Below are positions 15,880 through 28,033 of a stretch of DNA of 64,000 nucleotides, piece by piece (position 1 is the stretch's first letter; each line of letters begins with the position of its first letter). The DNA is taken from assembly GCF_036014115.1 (NCBI RefSeq), contig NZ_CP107913.1, positions 5,883,501 to 5,947,500 of the forward strand, written 5' to 3'. A model generated the notes under the pieces. It had not been told where the DNA came from, ran no database searches, and was given only the letters and a program-made list of their open reading frames with translations. The position numbers were made by a program, and so were the translations under genes. The DNA is from Streptomyces sp. NBC_00448. GTDB taxonomy: Bacteria > Actinomycetota > Actinomycetes > Streptomycetales > Streptomycetaceae.

Positions 15880-16161
15880 ATGAGAACCGTTCGTACCGTC
15901 GGCCGCACCACCGCGGTCACCCCGGCCCTGCCCGCCCTGGCCGCCTACGGGGGTTCACCGCGCCACGCGCCCGCGGGCAGCCGCACGGCGAAGCCCGCCG
16001 CCGCTTCCGCCACGGTCCCCGCCTCCGCCGTGGCGCGCTGAAACAGGACCCGCCTCGGCGACGGCGGCAGCGTGGAGACCCGGTCGGCGGCCGGTGTCTT
16101 CTACGTCAGCATCGGTGGGGCCGTGGCCAAGGCGAACGGCGGCCGGCCGCGGCCCGGACGG
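15880..16161 (+). pseudogene. Degenerate third lipoprotein paralogue
   Basis: ATG 15880 starts a 53-codon frame (MRTVRTVGRTTAVTPALPAL, then AAYGGSP) ending at TGA 16039-16041. The lipobox Cys appears as Tyr (TAC where TGC is expected). The same frame reopens after the stop and reads RLGDGGSVETRSAAGVFYVS, then IGGAVAKANGGRP, which resembles the middle of LppX-like lipoproteins; the rest is missing. Compared with its neighbours at 13958 and 14955 it has lost its lipidation site, most of its domain and an open frame. It is a decayed gene or, less likely, one damaged by sequence error. Confidence 0.65.
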
Positions 16162-16199
16162 CGCCCCACCCCGTTTCGTCCCGCCCGGCCGGAGGCGAT

Positions 16200-16229
16200 T
16201 TGCTCCGGGGCGTCCCGCTCCCGTACTCT
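16200..16229 (+). promoter_or_regulatory. Candidate promoter for rplJ-rplL
   Basis: TTGCTC (16200-16205) and TACTCT (16224-16229) are spaced by 18 bases, close to the housekeeping sigma consensus. Transcription would start just before the L10-type leader. Confidence 0.5.
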
Positions 16230-16241
16230 CAGGACGAAGCC

Positions 16242-16350
16242 AAAGACCGCAGGTTGTCGCCGTGCCCGGGAACGGGTGGGGCGGCCGAAGGATTCCGCTC
16301 GGTGCGGACGGCCCGCGTAGGTGACCGGAAGAAGATCTCCGTGAGTGTGC
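16242..16350 (+). ncRNA. Ribosomal protein L10 leader (cis-regulatory RNA)
   Basis: The segment starts AAAGACCGCAGGTTGTCGCC and closes with GGCCCGCGTAGGTGACCGGA, followed by an AGAAGATCTCCGTGAG stretch. This pattern (GACCGCAGGU paired with a later GCGYAGGUG arm) is how I recall the actinobacterial L10 leader, in which L10-L12 binds its own mRNA to control rplJ-rplL. It sits between a promoter and an attenuator-like hairpin, as expected. Confidence 0.65.
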
Positions 16351-16369
16351 AAGCGCTCCCGTCGAGTTC

Positions 16370-16405
16370 CGCCCCGTGCGCCCGCGCTCGGGGCGTTTGC
16401 TTTTT
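16370..16405 (+). terminator. Attenuator-like intrinsic terminator upstream of rplJ
   Basis: CGCCCCG (16370-16376) pairs with CGGGGCG (16389-16395) and is followed by TTTGCTTTTT, an unusually good T-tract for this genome. It ends 65 bases before the rplJ start, so readthrough could be set by the L10 leader. Confidence 0.65.
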
Positions 16406-16470
16406 CGCGCCAGTCACGTCCCCTTCGTCAACCGGGCGGTCCGCAATCACCCGGAAGGAGGCCGAGACTC

Positions 16471-17013
16471 ATGGCGAGGCCCGACAAGGCTGCCGCGGTT
16501 GCCGAGTTGACGGATCAGTTCCGCTCCTCGAACGCCGCAGTGCTGACCGAGTACCGCGGTCTCACCGTGGCGCAGCTCAAGACGCTGCGCCGTTCGCTCG
16601 GTGAGAACGCCACGTACGCCGTGGTGAAGAACACGCTGACCAAGATCGCGGCCAACGAGGCCGGGATCAACACGCTCGACGACCTGTTCGCAGGTCCGTC
16701 GGCCGTCGCCTTCGTGACCGGTGACCCGGTCGAGGCGGCGAAGGGTCTGCGCGACTTCGCCAAGGACAACCCCGCTCTCGTCATCAAGGGCGGTGTCCTT
16801 GACGGTAAGGCGCTGTCCGCCGACGAGATCAAGAAGCTTGCGGACCTCGAGTCCCGCGAGGTTCTGCTCGCCAAGCTGGCGGGCGCCATGAAGGCCAAGC
16901 AGTCCCAGGCTGCCGCGCTCTTCCAGGCGCTCCCGTCGAAGTTCGTCCGCACCGCGGAGGCGCTTCGGGCCAAGAAGGCCGAGGCCGAGGCAGAGCAGGG
17001 CGGTGCCGAGTAA
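16471..17013 (+). CDS. rplJ: 50S ribosomal protein L10
   Basis: A 180-residue stalk base protein that anchors L7/L12 dimers and binds 23S rRNA with L11. The N-terminal RNA-binding domain has ARPDKAAAVAELTDQFRSSN, VLTEYRGLTVAQLKTLRRSL and TYAVVKNTLTKIA. The C-terminal helix that binds L12 ends with a charged KKAEAEAEQGGAE tail. ATG 16471 follows CGGAAGGAGGCC. It is cotranscribed with rplL, 127 bases downstream. Confidence 0.97.
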   Translation: MARPDKAAAVAELTDQFRSSNAAVLTEYRGLTVAQLKTLRRSLGENATYAVVKNTLTKIAANEAGINTLDDLFAGPSAVAFVTGDPVEAAKGLRDFAKDNPALVIKGGVLDGKALSADEIKKLADLESREVLLAKLAGAMKAKQSQAAALFQALPSKFVRTAEALRAKKAEAEAEQGGAE

Positions 17014-17140
17014 CTCGGCTCGCACAATGACCGCCGCCTGACCCGTATCCGTACGGAGCGGGAGCGGTCGCCGCGGGCCCGATGTATGCCCGCCGACATG
17101 TACACCACGGCACCAGCCGAATGAATGGAAGGACGCCATC

Positions 17141-17527
17141 ATGGCGAAGCTCACCCAGGACGAACTGCTCGCCCAGTTCGAGGGCCTCACTCTCATCGAG
17201 CTCTCCGAGTTCGTGAAGGCGTTCGAGGAGAAGTTCGACGTCACCGCCGCCGCCCCGGTCGCGGTCGCCGCTGGTGGTGGCGCTGCCGCCGCCGTCGCCG
17301 ACGCGCCGGAGGAGAAGGACGAGTTCGACGTCATCCTCACCGCCGCCGGTGACAAGAAGATCCAGGTCATCAAGGTCGTGCGCGAGCTGACCTCGCTCGG
17401 CCTGAAGGAGGCCAAGGACCTCGTGGACGGCGCCCCGAAGCCCGTCCTGGAGAAGGTCACCAAGGAAGCCGCGGAGAAGGGCAAGGAAGCCCTCGCGGGC
17501 GCCGGCGCCTCGGTCGAGGTCAAGTAA
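17141..17527 (+). CDS. rplL: 50S ribosomal protein L7/L12
   Basis: A 128-residue stalk protein present in several copies per ribosome, which recruits translation factors. Residues about 1-35 are the dimerisation domain (TQDELLAQFEGLTLIELSEF), an Ala/Val/Gly hinge covers about 38-60, and the C-terminal factor-binding domain is DEFDVILTAAGDKKIQVIKV and GLKEAKDLVDGAPKPVLE. ATG 17141 follows GGAAGGACGCC. A 30-bp palindrome lies 32 bases after the stop. Confidence 0.98.
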   Translation: MAKLTQDELLAQFEGLTLIELSEFVKAFEEKFDVTAAAPVAVAAGGGAAAAVADAPEEKDEFDVILTAAGDKKIQVIKVVRELTSLGLKEAKDLVDGAPKPVLEKVTKEAAEKGKEALAGAGASVEVK

Positions 17528-17558
17528 CACCTCACCGCGCTTCTGCTCCACCCGCCGT

Positions 17559-17599
17559 AGGGCGGCCACCCGATCGGGTGGCCGCCCTCGGTCGTTTTC
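17559..17599 (+). terminator. Perfect 30-bp palindrome between rplL and rpoB
   Basis: AGGGCGGCCACCCGA and its exact reverse complement occupy 17559-17588, followed by CGGTCGTTTTCG. It probably ends rplJL transcripts wholly or partly before rpoB. The remaining part of the 556-base rplL-rpoB gap holds the rpoB promoter and no gene. Confidence 0.7.
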
Positions 17600-17895
17600 G
17601 ATCCCCGCGAGGCTTGGGCCTTGACGGATGGCACGCAGCGCGCAATTCTCAGGACGCGCTGCCACACGCGGTCACCCGATCCCGCACACATCCGCCGCAC
17701 ACTTCCTGGCGAGCCGGATGCATGGATCGTCGGCGAACCGGGAATGGATGCGATGGTGGTTGAGTGACCGGTTCCGGCCGGGCGCGCAGCAGGCAGGACA
17801 GGATGACGGAAGCGGCACCCGGGCTCCGAGGGCCGGGCGACGCGGACGATGAGACAGGCGGAGGGGGCGACGATTCGGTACTCCGAATCTCAGCC

Positions 17896-17924
17896 TGGAC
17901 ATCAGTGGGCCAAGTGGCTACACT
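17896..17924 (+). promoter_or_regulatory. rpoB promoter
   Basis: TGGACA (17896-17901) and TACACT (17919-17924) are separated by 17 bases; both boxes are close to the HrdB consensus. Transcription would begin near 17931, leaving a leader of about 150 bases before the TTG start of rpoB. Confidence 0.7.
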
Positions 17925-18083
17925 GACCCTTTGCGCTGCCTGTTAGCTGCTGCCTGGCCCGTCACCAGGGGTATGCCCGTGTCCGAGCACTCGTGAGGAA
18001 GCCTGTCATCAGGGCTTTTCTCTTCCGCTCGGGTTCGGTCCGGTACGCGCGTAGTGAGTCCGAGCCCTCGGAAGGACCCCCTC

Positions 18084-21000
18084 TTGGCCGCCTCGCGCAA
18101 CGCCTCGACCACCAATTCGAACAACGGCGCAAGCACCGCCCCGCTGCGCATCTCTTTCGCGAAGATCCGTGAACCGCTCGAAGTTCCGAACCTCCTCGCG
18201 CTCCAGACCGAGAGCTTTGACTGGCTGCTCGGCAACGCCGCGTGGAAGGCCCGTGTCGAGGCGGCCCTGGACAGTGGGCAGGACGTCCCCAGGAAGTCCG
18301 GTCTGGAGGAGATCTTCGAGGAGATCTCCCCGATCGAGGACTTCTCCGGGTCGATGTCCCTCACGTTCCGTGACCACCGCTTCGAGCCGCCGAAGAACTC
18401 GCTCGACGAGTGCAAGGAGCGCGACTTCACCTACGGCGCCCCGCTCTTCGTCACCGCCGAGTTCACCAACAACGAGACCGGCGAGATCAAGTCCCAGACC
18501 GTCTTCATGGGCGACTTCCCCCTGATGACGAACAAGGGCACCTTCTGCATCAACGGCACCGAGCGTGTCGTCGTCTCGCAGCTGGTCCGCTCGCCGGGTG
18601 TCTACTTCGACAGCTCCATCGACAAGACCTCCGACAAGGACATCTTCTCCGCCAAGATCATCCCGTCCCGGGGTGCCTGGCTGGAGATGGAGATCGACAA
18701 GCGCGACATGGTCGGTGTCCGCATCGACCGCAAGCGCAAGCAGTCGGTCACCGTCCTGCTCAAGGCGCTCGGCTGGACCACCGAGCAGATCCTCGAGGAG
18801 TTCGGCGAGTACGAGTCGATGCGCGCCACCCTGGAGAAGGACCACACCCAGGGCCAGGACGACGCGCTGCTGGACATCTACCGCAAGCTGCGCCCGGGCG
18901 AGCCGCCGACGAAGGAGGCCGCCCAGACCCTGCTGGAGAACCTCTACTTCAACCCGAAGCGCTACGACCTGGCCAAGGTCGGTCGCTACAAGGTGAACAA
19001 GAAGCTCGGCAGCGACGCGCCGCTGGACGCCGGCGTGCTCACCACCGACGACATCCTCGCCACGATCAAGTACCTGGTGAAGCTGCACGCCGGTGAGACC
19101 GAGACGGTCGGCGAGTCGGGCCGGTCGATCATCGTCGAGACCGACGACATCGACCACTTCGGCAACCGCCGCATCCGCAACGTCGGCGAGCTGATCCAGA
19201 ACCAGGTCCGTACGGGTCTCGCCCGTATGGAGCGGGTCGTGCGCGAGCGCATGACCACCCAGGACGTCGAGGCGATCACGCCGCAGACCCTGATCAACAT
19301 CCGGCCGGTCGTCGCCTCCATCAAGGAGTTCTTCGGCACCAGCCAGCTGTCCCAGTTCATGGACCAGACGAACCCGCTGTCGGGCCTGACGCACAAGCGC
19401 CGGCTCAACGCGCTCGGCCCCGGTGGTCTGTCCCGTGAGCGGGCCGGCTTCGAGGTCCGTGACGTGCACCCGTCGCACTACGGCCGGATGTGCCCGATCG
19501 AGACGCCGGAAGGCCCGAACATCGGTCTGATCGGCTCGCTCGCCTCCTACGGCCGGGTCAACGCGTTCGGCTTCATCGAGACGCCGTACCGCAAGGTCGT
19601 CGACGGCCAGGTCACCGACGACGTCGACTACCTGACCGCCGACGAGGAGGACCGCTTCGTCATCGCGCAGGCCAACGCGCCGCTGACCGAGGAACTGCGG
19701 TTCGCCGAGTCCCGCGTGCTGGTCCGCCGCCGTGGCGGCGAGATCGACTACATCCCCGGCGACGACGTCGACTACATGGACGTCTCGCCGCGCCAGATGG
19801 TGTCGGTCGCGACCGCGATGATCCCGTTCCTGGAGCACGACGACGCCAACCGCGCCCTGATGGGCGCGAACATGATGCGCCAGGCCGTGCCGCTGATCAA
19901 GGCCGAGGCGCCGCTGGTCGGCACCGGCATGGAGTACCGCTGCGCGGTCGACGCCGGCGACGTGATCAAGGCCGAGAAGGACGGTGTGGTCCAGGAGGTC
20001 TCCGCCGACTACGTCACGGTCACCAACGACGACGGCACGTACACCACGTACCGGATCGCCAAGTTCTCCCGCTCCAACCAGGGCACCTCCTTCAACCAGA
20101 AGGTCGTCGTGGACGAGGGCGCCCGCGTGGTGGCCGGACAGGTGCTCGCCGACGGCCCGTCCACGGACGAGGGCGAGATGGCCCTCGGCAAGAACCTGCT
20201 GGTCGCGTTCATGCCGTGGGAAGGCCACAACTACGAGGACGCGATCATCCTGTCGCAGCGCCTCGTGCAGGACGACGTGCTCTCCTCGATCCACATCGAG
20301 GAGCACGAGGTCGACGCCCGCGACACCAAGCTGGGCCCCGAGGAGATCACCCGGGACATCCCGAACGTCTCCGAGGAGGTGCTGGCGGACCTCGACGAGC
20401 GCGGCATCATCCGGATCGGCGCCGACGTGGTGGCCGGCGACATCCTGGTCGGCAAGGTCACCCCGAAGGGCGAGACCGAGCTGACCCCGGAGGAGCGGCT
20501 GCTGCGCGCGATCTTCGGCGAGAAGGCCCGCGAGGTCCGCGACACCTCGCTGAAGGTGCCGCACGGCGAGGTCGGCAAGGTCATCGGCGTGCGCGTCTTC
20601 GACCGTGAGGAGGGCGACGAGCTGCCGCCCGGTGTCAACCAGCTGGTGCGCGTGTACGTCGCGCAGAAGCGGAAGATCACCGACGGCGACAAGCTGGCCG
20701 GCCGGCACGGCAACAAGGGCGTCATCTCCAAGATCCTGCCGGTCGAGGACATGCCGTTCACCGAGGACGGCACCCCGGTCGACATCATCCTCAACCCGCT
20801 CGGCGTCCCGTCCCGGATGAACCCGGGCCAGGTGCTGGAGATCCACCTCGGCTGGCTCGCGAAGCAGGGCTGGGACGTCTCCGGTATCGCCGAGGAGTGG
20901 GCCAGCCGGCTCGACGCCATCGGCGCCGGCCGGGTGGAGCCCGACACCAACGTGGCCACGCCGGTCTTCGACGGCGCCCGCGAGGACGAGATCGTCGGTC

Positions 21001-21569
21001 TCTTCGAGGCCACGGTCCCCAACCGCGACGGCGACCGGATGGTGAAGTCCTCCGGCAAGGCCCGGCTCTTCGACGGCCGCTCCGGCGAGCCGTTCCCGGA
21101 GCCGATCTCCATCGGCTACATGTACATCCTCAAGCTGCACCACCTGGTGGACGACAAGCTGCACGCGCGCTCCACCGGTCCGTACTCGATGATCACCCAG
21201 CAGCCGCTGGGTGGTAAGGCGCAGTTCGGCGGGCAGCGATTCGGCGAGATGGAGGTGTGGGCGCTGGAGGCTTACGGCGCCGCGTACGCACTCCAGGAAC
21301 TGCTGACCATCAAGTCCGACGACGTGCTCGGCCGCGTGAAGGTCTACGAGGCCATCGTCAAGGGCGAGAACATCCCCGAGCCCGGCATCCCCGAGTCCTT
21401 CAAGGTGCTCATCAAGGAGATGCAGTCGCTCTGCCTCAACGTGGAGGTGCTGTCCAAGGACGGCATGTCCATCGAGATGCGGGACACCGACGAGGACGTG
21501 TTCCGTGCGGCGGAGGAGCTCGGCATCGACCTGTCCCGGCGCGAGCCGAGCAGCGTCGAAGAGGTCTGA
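18084..21569 (+). CDS. rpoB: DNA-directed RNA polymerase subunit beta
   Basis: A 1161-residue catalytic-core subunit. TTG 18084 is chosen because GGAAGGA lies seven bases upstream and S. coelicolor RpoB starts at the equivalent AASRNAS; a GTG ten codons earlier lacks a site. The rifampicin region FFGTSQLSQFMDQTNPLSGL, then THKRRLNALGPGG is intact except for Asn at residue 442 (codon AAC 19407-19409; Escherichia coli 531, normally Ser) and Thr at 429 (E. coli 518, normally Asn). The lineage-typical GDKLAGRHGNKGVISKILP and the C-terminal clamp GGQRFGEMEVWALEAYGAAY are present. The rpoBC operon continues after 93 bases. Confidence 0.98.
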   Translation: MAASRNASTTNSNNGASTAPLRISFAKIREPLEVPNLLALQTESFDWLLGNAAWKARVEAALDSGQDVPRKSGLEEIFEEISPIEDFSGSMSLTFRDHRFEPPKNSLDECKERDFTYGAPLFVTAEFTNNETGEIKSQTVFMGDFPLMTNKGTFCINGTERVVVSQLVRSPGVYFDSSIDKTSDKDIFSAKIIPSRGAWLEMEIDKRDMVGVRIDRKRKQSVTVLLKALGWTTEQILEEFGEYESMRATLEKDHTQGQDDALLDIYRKLRPGEPPTKEAAQTLLENLYFNPKRYDLAKVGRYKVNKKLGSDAPLDAGVLTTDDILATIKYLVKLHAGETETVGESGRSIIVETDDIDHFGNRRIRNVGELIQNQVRTGLARMERVVRERMTTQDVEAITPQTLINIRPVVASIKEFFGTSQLSQFMDQTNPLSGLTHKRRLNALGPGGLSRERAGFEVRDVHPSHYGRMCPIETPEGPNIGLIGSLASYGRVNAFGFIETPYRKVVDGQVTDDVDYLTADEEDRFVIAQANAPLTEELRFAESRVLVRRRGGEIDYIPGDDVDYMDVSPRQMVSVATAMIPFLEHDDANRALMGANMMRQAVPLIKAEAPLVGTGMEYRCAVDAGDVIKAEKDGVVQEVSADYVTVTNDDGTYTTYRIAKFSRSNQGTSFNQKVVVDEGARVVAGQVLADGPSTDEGEMALGKNLLVAFMPWEGHNYEDAIILSQRLVQDDVLSSIHIEEHEVDARDTKLGPEEITRDIPNVSEEVLADLDERGIIRIGADVVAGDILVGKVTPKGETELTPEERLLRAIFGEKAREVRDTSLKVPHGEVGKVIGVRVFDREEGDELPPGVNQLVRVYVAQKRKITDGDKLAGRHGNKGVISKILPVEDMPFTEDGTPVDIILNPLGVPSRMNPGQVLEIHLGWLAKQGWDVSGIAEEWASRLDAIGAGRVEPDTNVATPVFDGAREDEIVGLFEATVPNRDGDRMVKSSGKARLFDGRSGEPFPEPISIGYMYILKLHHLVDDKLHARSTGPYSMITQQPLGGKAQFGGQRFGEMEVWALEAYGAAYALQELLTIKSDDVLGRVKVYEAIVKGENIPEPGIPESFKVLIKEMQSLCLNVEVLSKDGMSIEMRDTDEDVFRAAEELGIDLSRREPSSVEEV

Positions 21570-21662
21570 CGGGCCGGCCCGTCCGGCCTCCAGCCGGACG
21601 GGCTCTCCCGCGACCCGTTCAGACCATTTTGAGAATCAACCCTGAGAGGGATTGACGACACA

Positions 21663-25562
<3,900 letters not shown>

Positions 25563-25600
25563 GTGGTGGGCCTGACGGTCTGAAGGACCGCAGTACGAAG

Positions 25601-25645
25601 GAAGGGCGGTCGCCCCGGGACTCCGGGGCGACCGCCCTTCTCGTG
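25601..25645 (+). terminator. rpoC terminator, 18-bp perfect stem
   Basis: GAAGGGCGGTCGCCCCGG (25601-25618), loop GACT, then the exact complement at 25623-25640, followed by TCGTG. It is the most stable simple hairpin in the window and should end the rpoBC transcript. It may also work on the opposite strand. Confidence 0.9.
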
Positions 25646-25693
25646 TGCCCGGGGCGCCGTCGGGGCGGAGATAGATGCGTGTTACCGTTATCT

Positions 25694-25719
25694 CTGATGT
25701 CATCATCTGATGACATCAG
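25694..25719. promoter_or_regulatory. 26-bp perfect palindrome, likely TetR operator
   Basis: CTGATGTCATCA, a TC centre, then TGATGACATCAG: a perfect 12-bp inverted repeat ending 34 bases before the MFS start. Its size and symmetry fit a dimeric or tetrameric TetR-family site, and the TetR gene is in the same operon, so autoregulated drug-inducible control is likely. Confidence 0.7.
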
Positions 25720-25753
25720 TGGGTGACAACTGACCCGGGAGAGCGACGGCATC

Positions 25754-27298
25754 GTGTCGATCAGCGGAGACATAGCAAGCGGGCCCGCCGGGCCCGGGGC
25801 CCTACCGCGCGGGCTGCGCCTGCGCCTGCTCGGGCCGACCCTGGTGATCGTCGGCTCGCTGATGTCGGTCGTCTCCAGCCTGGGCGCCCCGCTGATCCCC
25901 ACCATCGCCCACGCCGACGGCGTCTCGCTGAGCACGGCGGAGTGGCTGCTGACCATCACGCTGATGACCGGCGCGCTCGCCACGCCCCTGATGGGCCGGC
26001 TCTCCGACGGGCCCCGGCAGCGCGAGGTGATCCTCGCCGCGCTCGGCTCGGTGGTGGCCGGCTGCGTGGTCGCCGCGCTCTCCAACGGCTTCGCCATGCT
26101 GATCGTGGGCCGCGGCCTGCAAGGGGTGGGGCTCGGCCTGCTGCCGGTGGCGATGGCCGTCGCCCGGCGCAACCTCGCGCCCGAGAAGTCACGGCAGGCG
26201 ATCGCCACGCTCTCGGTCACGGCCGCGATCGGCGCCGGGCTCGGCTACCCGCTGACCGCGCTGATCGCGGAGACCTTCGACTTCCGGGGCGCGTACTGGT
26301 TCGGCGCGATCACCGTCGGCTGCGCGTTCCTGCTCGCCGCCTTCGTGCTGCCCGGCCGCGCCGAGGTGCCCACCCGGCGCTTCGACACCGTGGGCGCGAC
26401 CCTGATCAGCCTGGTCGTCGTCGGGCTCTCGGTGGCGCTCAGCGAGGCGGGCGGCTGGGGATGGACGTCGGCCCGCGCGCTGGGCCTCTTCGCCGGCAGC
26501 CTGGTGCTGCTCGCGGTGTGGATACCGTACGAGCTGCGCACCACCGACCCGTTGATCGACCTGCGGCAGGTCAAGAACCGCTCGGTGCTCACCGCCGACA
26601 CCGGCGGGTTCCTGATCAGCGTGGCGATGTACCTGCTGCTGCCGGTCGTGGTGGAGTTCGTCCAGGTCCCGGCGTCCCAGGGCTACGGCTTCGGGGCCTC
26701 GCTGGTCGTCTCCGGCCTGGTGCTGGTGCCCTACGCGGTGACGAACTTCGTGGCCAGCCGTTTCCTCGGGATGTACGAACGGCGGTTCGGCACGCGAAGC
26801 ATGATCCCGCTCGGCTCGCTGATCTTCGCCTTCGGCACCGGCTTCTTCGCGCTGGAGCACTCGCACCTGTGGGAGGCGTTCGTGGTCTCCGGGATCGCCG
26901 GCTTCGGCATGGGGTTCACCTACGCCGCGATGCCCGGCTTCATCGTGCGCGCGGTGCCGGCCAGCGAGACCGGCAGCGCGACCGGCTTCTACCAGGTGCT
27001 GCGCAGCATCGGCCTGACGCTCGGCAGCGCGCTGTCGGCGGCCGTGCTGATGGCGCACACCCACGCGGGGAGCGCGCTGCCGGAGGTGTCGGGGTTCCGG
27101 ATGGCCCTGATCATCGCGTCCGCGCTGGGCGTGGCCACGGCCGTCATCAGCTTCGTGCTGCCCGGGCTGGCGACCGGCCGCCGGGTCGAGTCGGGCGCCC
27201 CGGCCCCGGCGGCGGTCGTCCCTATGATGGAGGAGGAGGCCGAACTCGCCGGCTCCGGCTACATGACCGTCGACGACCGGACTTCCGACACCCGCTGA
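25754..27298 (+). CDS. MFS transporter, DHA2-type drug exporter
   Basis: A 514-residue inner-membrane protein with about fourteen hydrophobic segments. MGRLSDGPRQREVIL is the cytoplasmic motif A loop, GRGLQGVGLGLLPVAMAVAR resembles motif B, and IGAGLGYPLTALIAETFDFR, then GAYW is the antiporter motif C region. Such transporters expel drugs or metabolites using the proton gradient. The start is GTG 25754. A perfect palindrome lies upstream and a TetR gene begins 12 bases after the stop, so the pair forms a regulated export module. The substrate is unknown. Confidence 0.88.
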   Translation: MSISGDIASGPAGPGALPRGLRLRLLGPTLVIVGSLMSVVSSLGAPLIPTIAHADGVSLSTAEWLLTITLMTGALATPLMGRLSDGPRQREVILAALGSVVAGCVVAALSNGFAMLIVGRGLQGVGLGLLPVAMAVARRNLAPEKSRQAIATLSVTAAIGAGLGYPLTALIAETFDFRGAYWFGAITVGCAFLLAAFVLPGRAEVPTRRFDTVGATLISLVVVGLSVALSEAGGWGWTSARALGLFAGSLVLLAVWIPYELRTTDPLIDLRQVKNRSVLTADTGGFLISVAMYLLLPVVVEFVQVPASQGYGFGASLVVSGLVLVPYAVTNFVASRFLGMYERRFGTRSMIPLGSLIFAFGTGFFALEHSHLWEAFVVSGIAGFGMGFTYAAMPGFIVRAVPASETGSATGFYQVLRSIGLTLGSALSAAVLMAHTHAGSALPEVSGFRMALIIASALGVATAVISFVLPGLATGRRVESGAPAPAAVVPMMEEEAELAGSGYMTVDDRTSDTR

Positions 27299-27309
27299 GG
27301 AGGACCAGG

Positions 27310-27942
27310 GTGAGTGCCGAGCACGCGGTGCCCGAGCGGCCGCGGGCGGGCCGGGCCCGGGACGCCGCCGCCAGCAAGCAGGCCCTGCTGCGGGCCGCGC
27401 AGGAGCTCTTCGGGCAGAAGGGCTTCGAGCGCACCACGATCCGGGAGATCGGCGAACGCGCCGGTGTGGACGCGGCGTTGATCGCCCGCTACTTCGGCAA
27501 CAAGGCGGAGCTGTACGTCGCCGCGGTGGTGGCCGAGGACGCCGCCGCGCGCATGCCGGCCGACTTCCGGGGGCTGGCGCAGATCACCCACACCCTGGTC
27601 ACCAGGTCCGACGAGCGCGGGCCCGGCCCGATCCTCCAGGCGCTCATCCGGTCCGACACCTCCCCGGAGATCCGGGTGGCCGCCGGTGACCGGATCGCCC
27701 GCCGCGTCGTCGAGCCGCTGGCCGCCGACCTCGCCGACCGGGACCTGGACCGCGCCCGGCTGCGCGCGGAGATCGCCGTCTGCGCGCTGTACGGCATCAG
27801 CCTGGGCCGCTCGCTCGGCTGGTTCGAGGAGATCCGTTCGGTCCCCAAGGACGAACTGGTCGCCCTGGTCACGGAAGCGCTCAGCGCGCTCGCCACGCCG
27901 GCGGCCGATGAGGAGCCGGGCGGCGTTCCCGGCGACGGGTAG
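27310..27942 (+). CDS. TetR-family transcriptional regulator
   Basis: A 210-residue regulator. The N-terminal helix-turn-helix (about 18-64) reads KQALLRAAQELFGQKGFERT, TIREIGERAGVDAALIARYF and GNKAELYVAAV, the standard TetR signature. The C-terminal ligand domain has GPILQALIRSDTSPEIRVAA and a Leu-rich dimer helix ending in an acidic tail. The GTG start at 27310 follows GAGGAGGACC. It is 12 bases downstream of the MFS gene and probably represses that operon through the 25694-25719 palindrome. Confidence 0.88.
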   Translation: MSAEHAVPERPRAGRARDAAASKQALLRAAQELFGQKGFERTTIREIGERAGVDAALIARYFGNKAELYVAAVVAEDAAARMPADFRGLAQITHTLVTRSDERGPGPILQALIRSDTSPEIRVAAGDRIARRVVEPLAADLADRDLDRARLRAEIAVCALYGISLGRSLGWFEEIRSVPKDELVALVTEALSALATPAADEEPGGVPGDG

Positions 27943-28033
27943 CCGGTCGCCCGCCGTCCCGCCGCAGCGCGACTTCCGGGCAACCGCACCGCGATTCCTC
28001 CCGCGGACCGCCGCTTTGGGGCATCCTGGAGGC

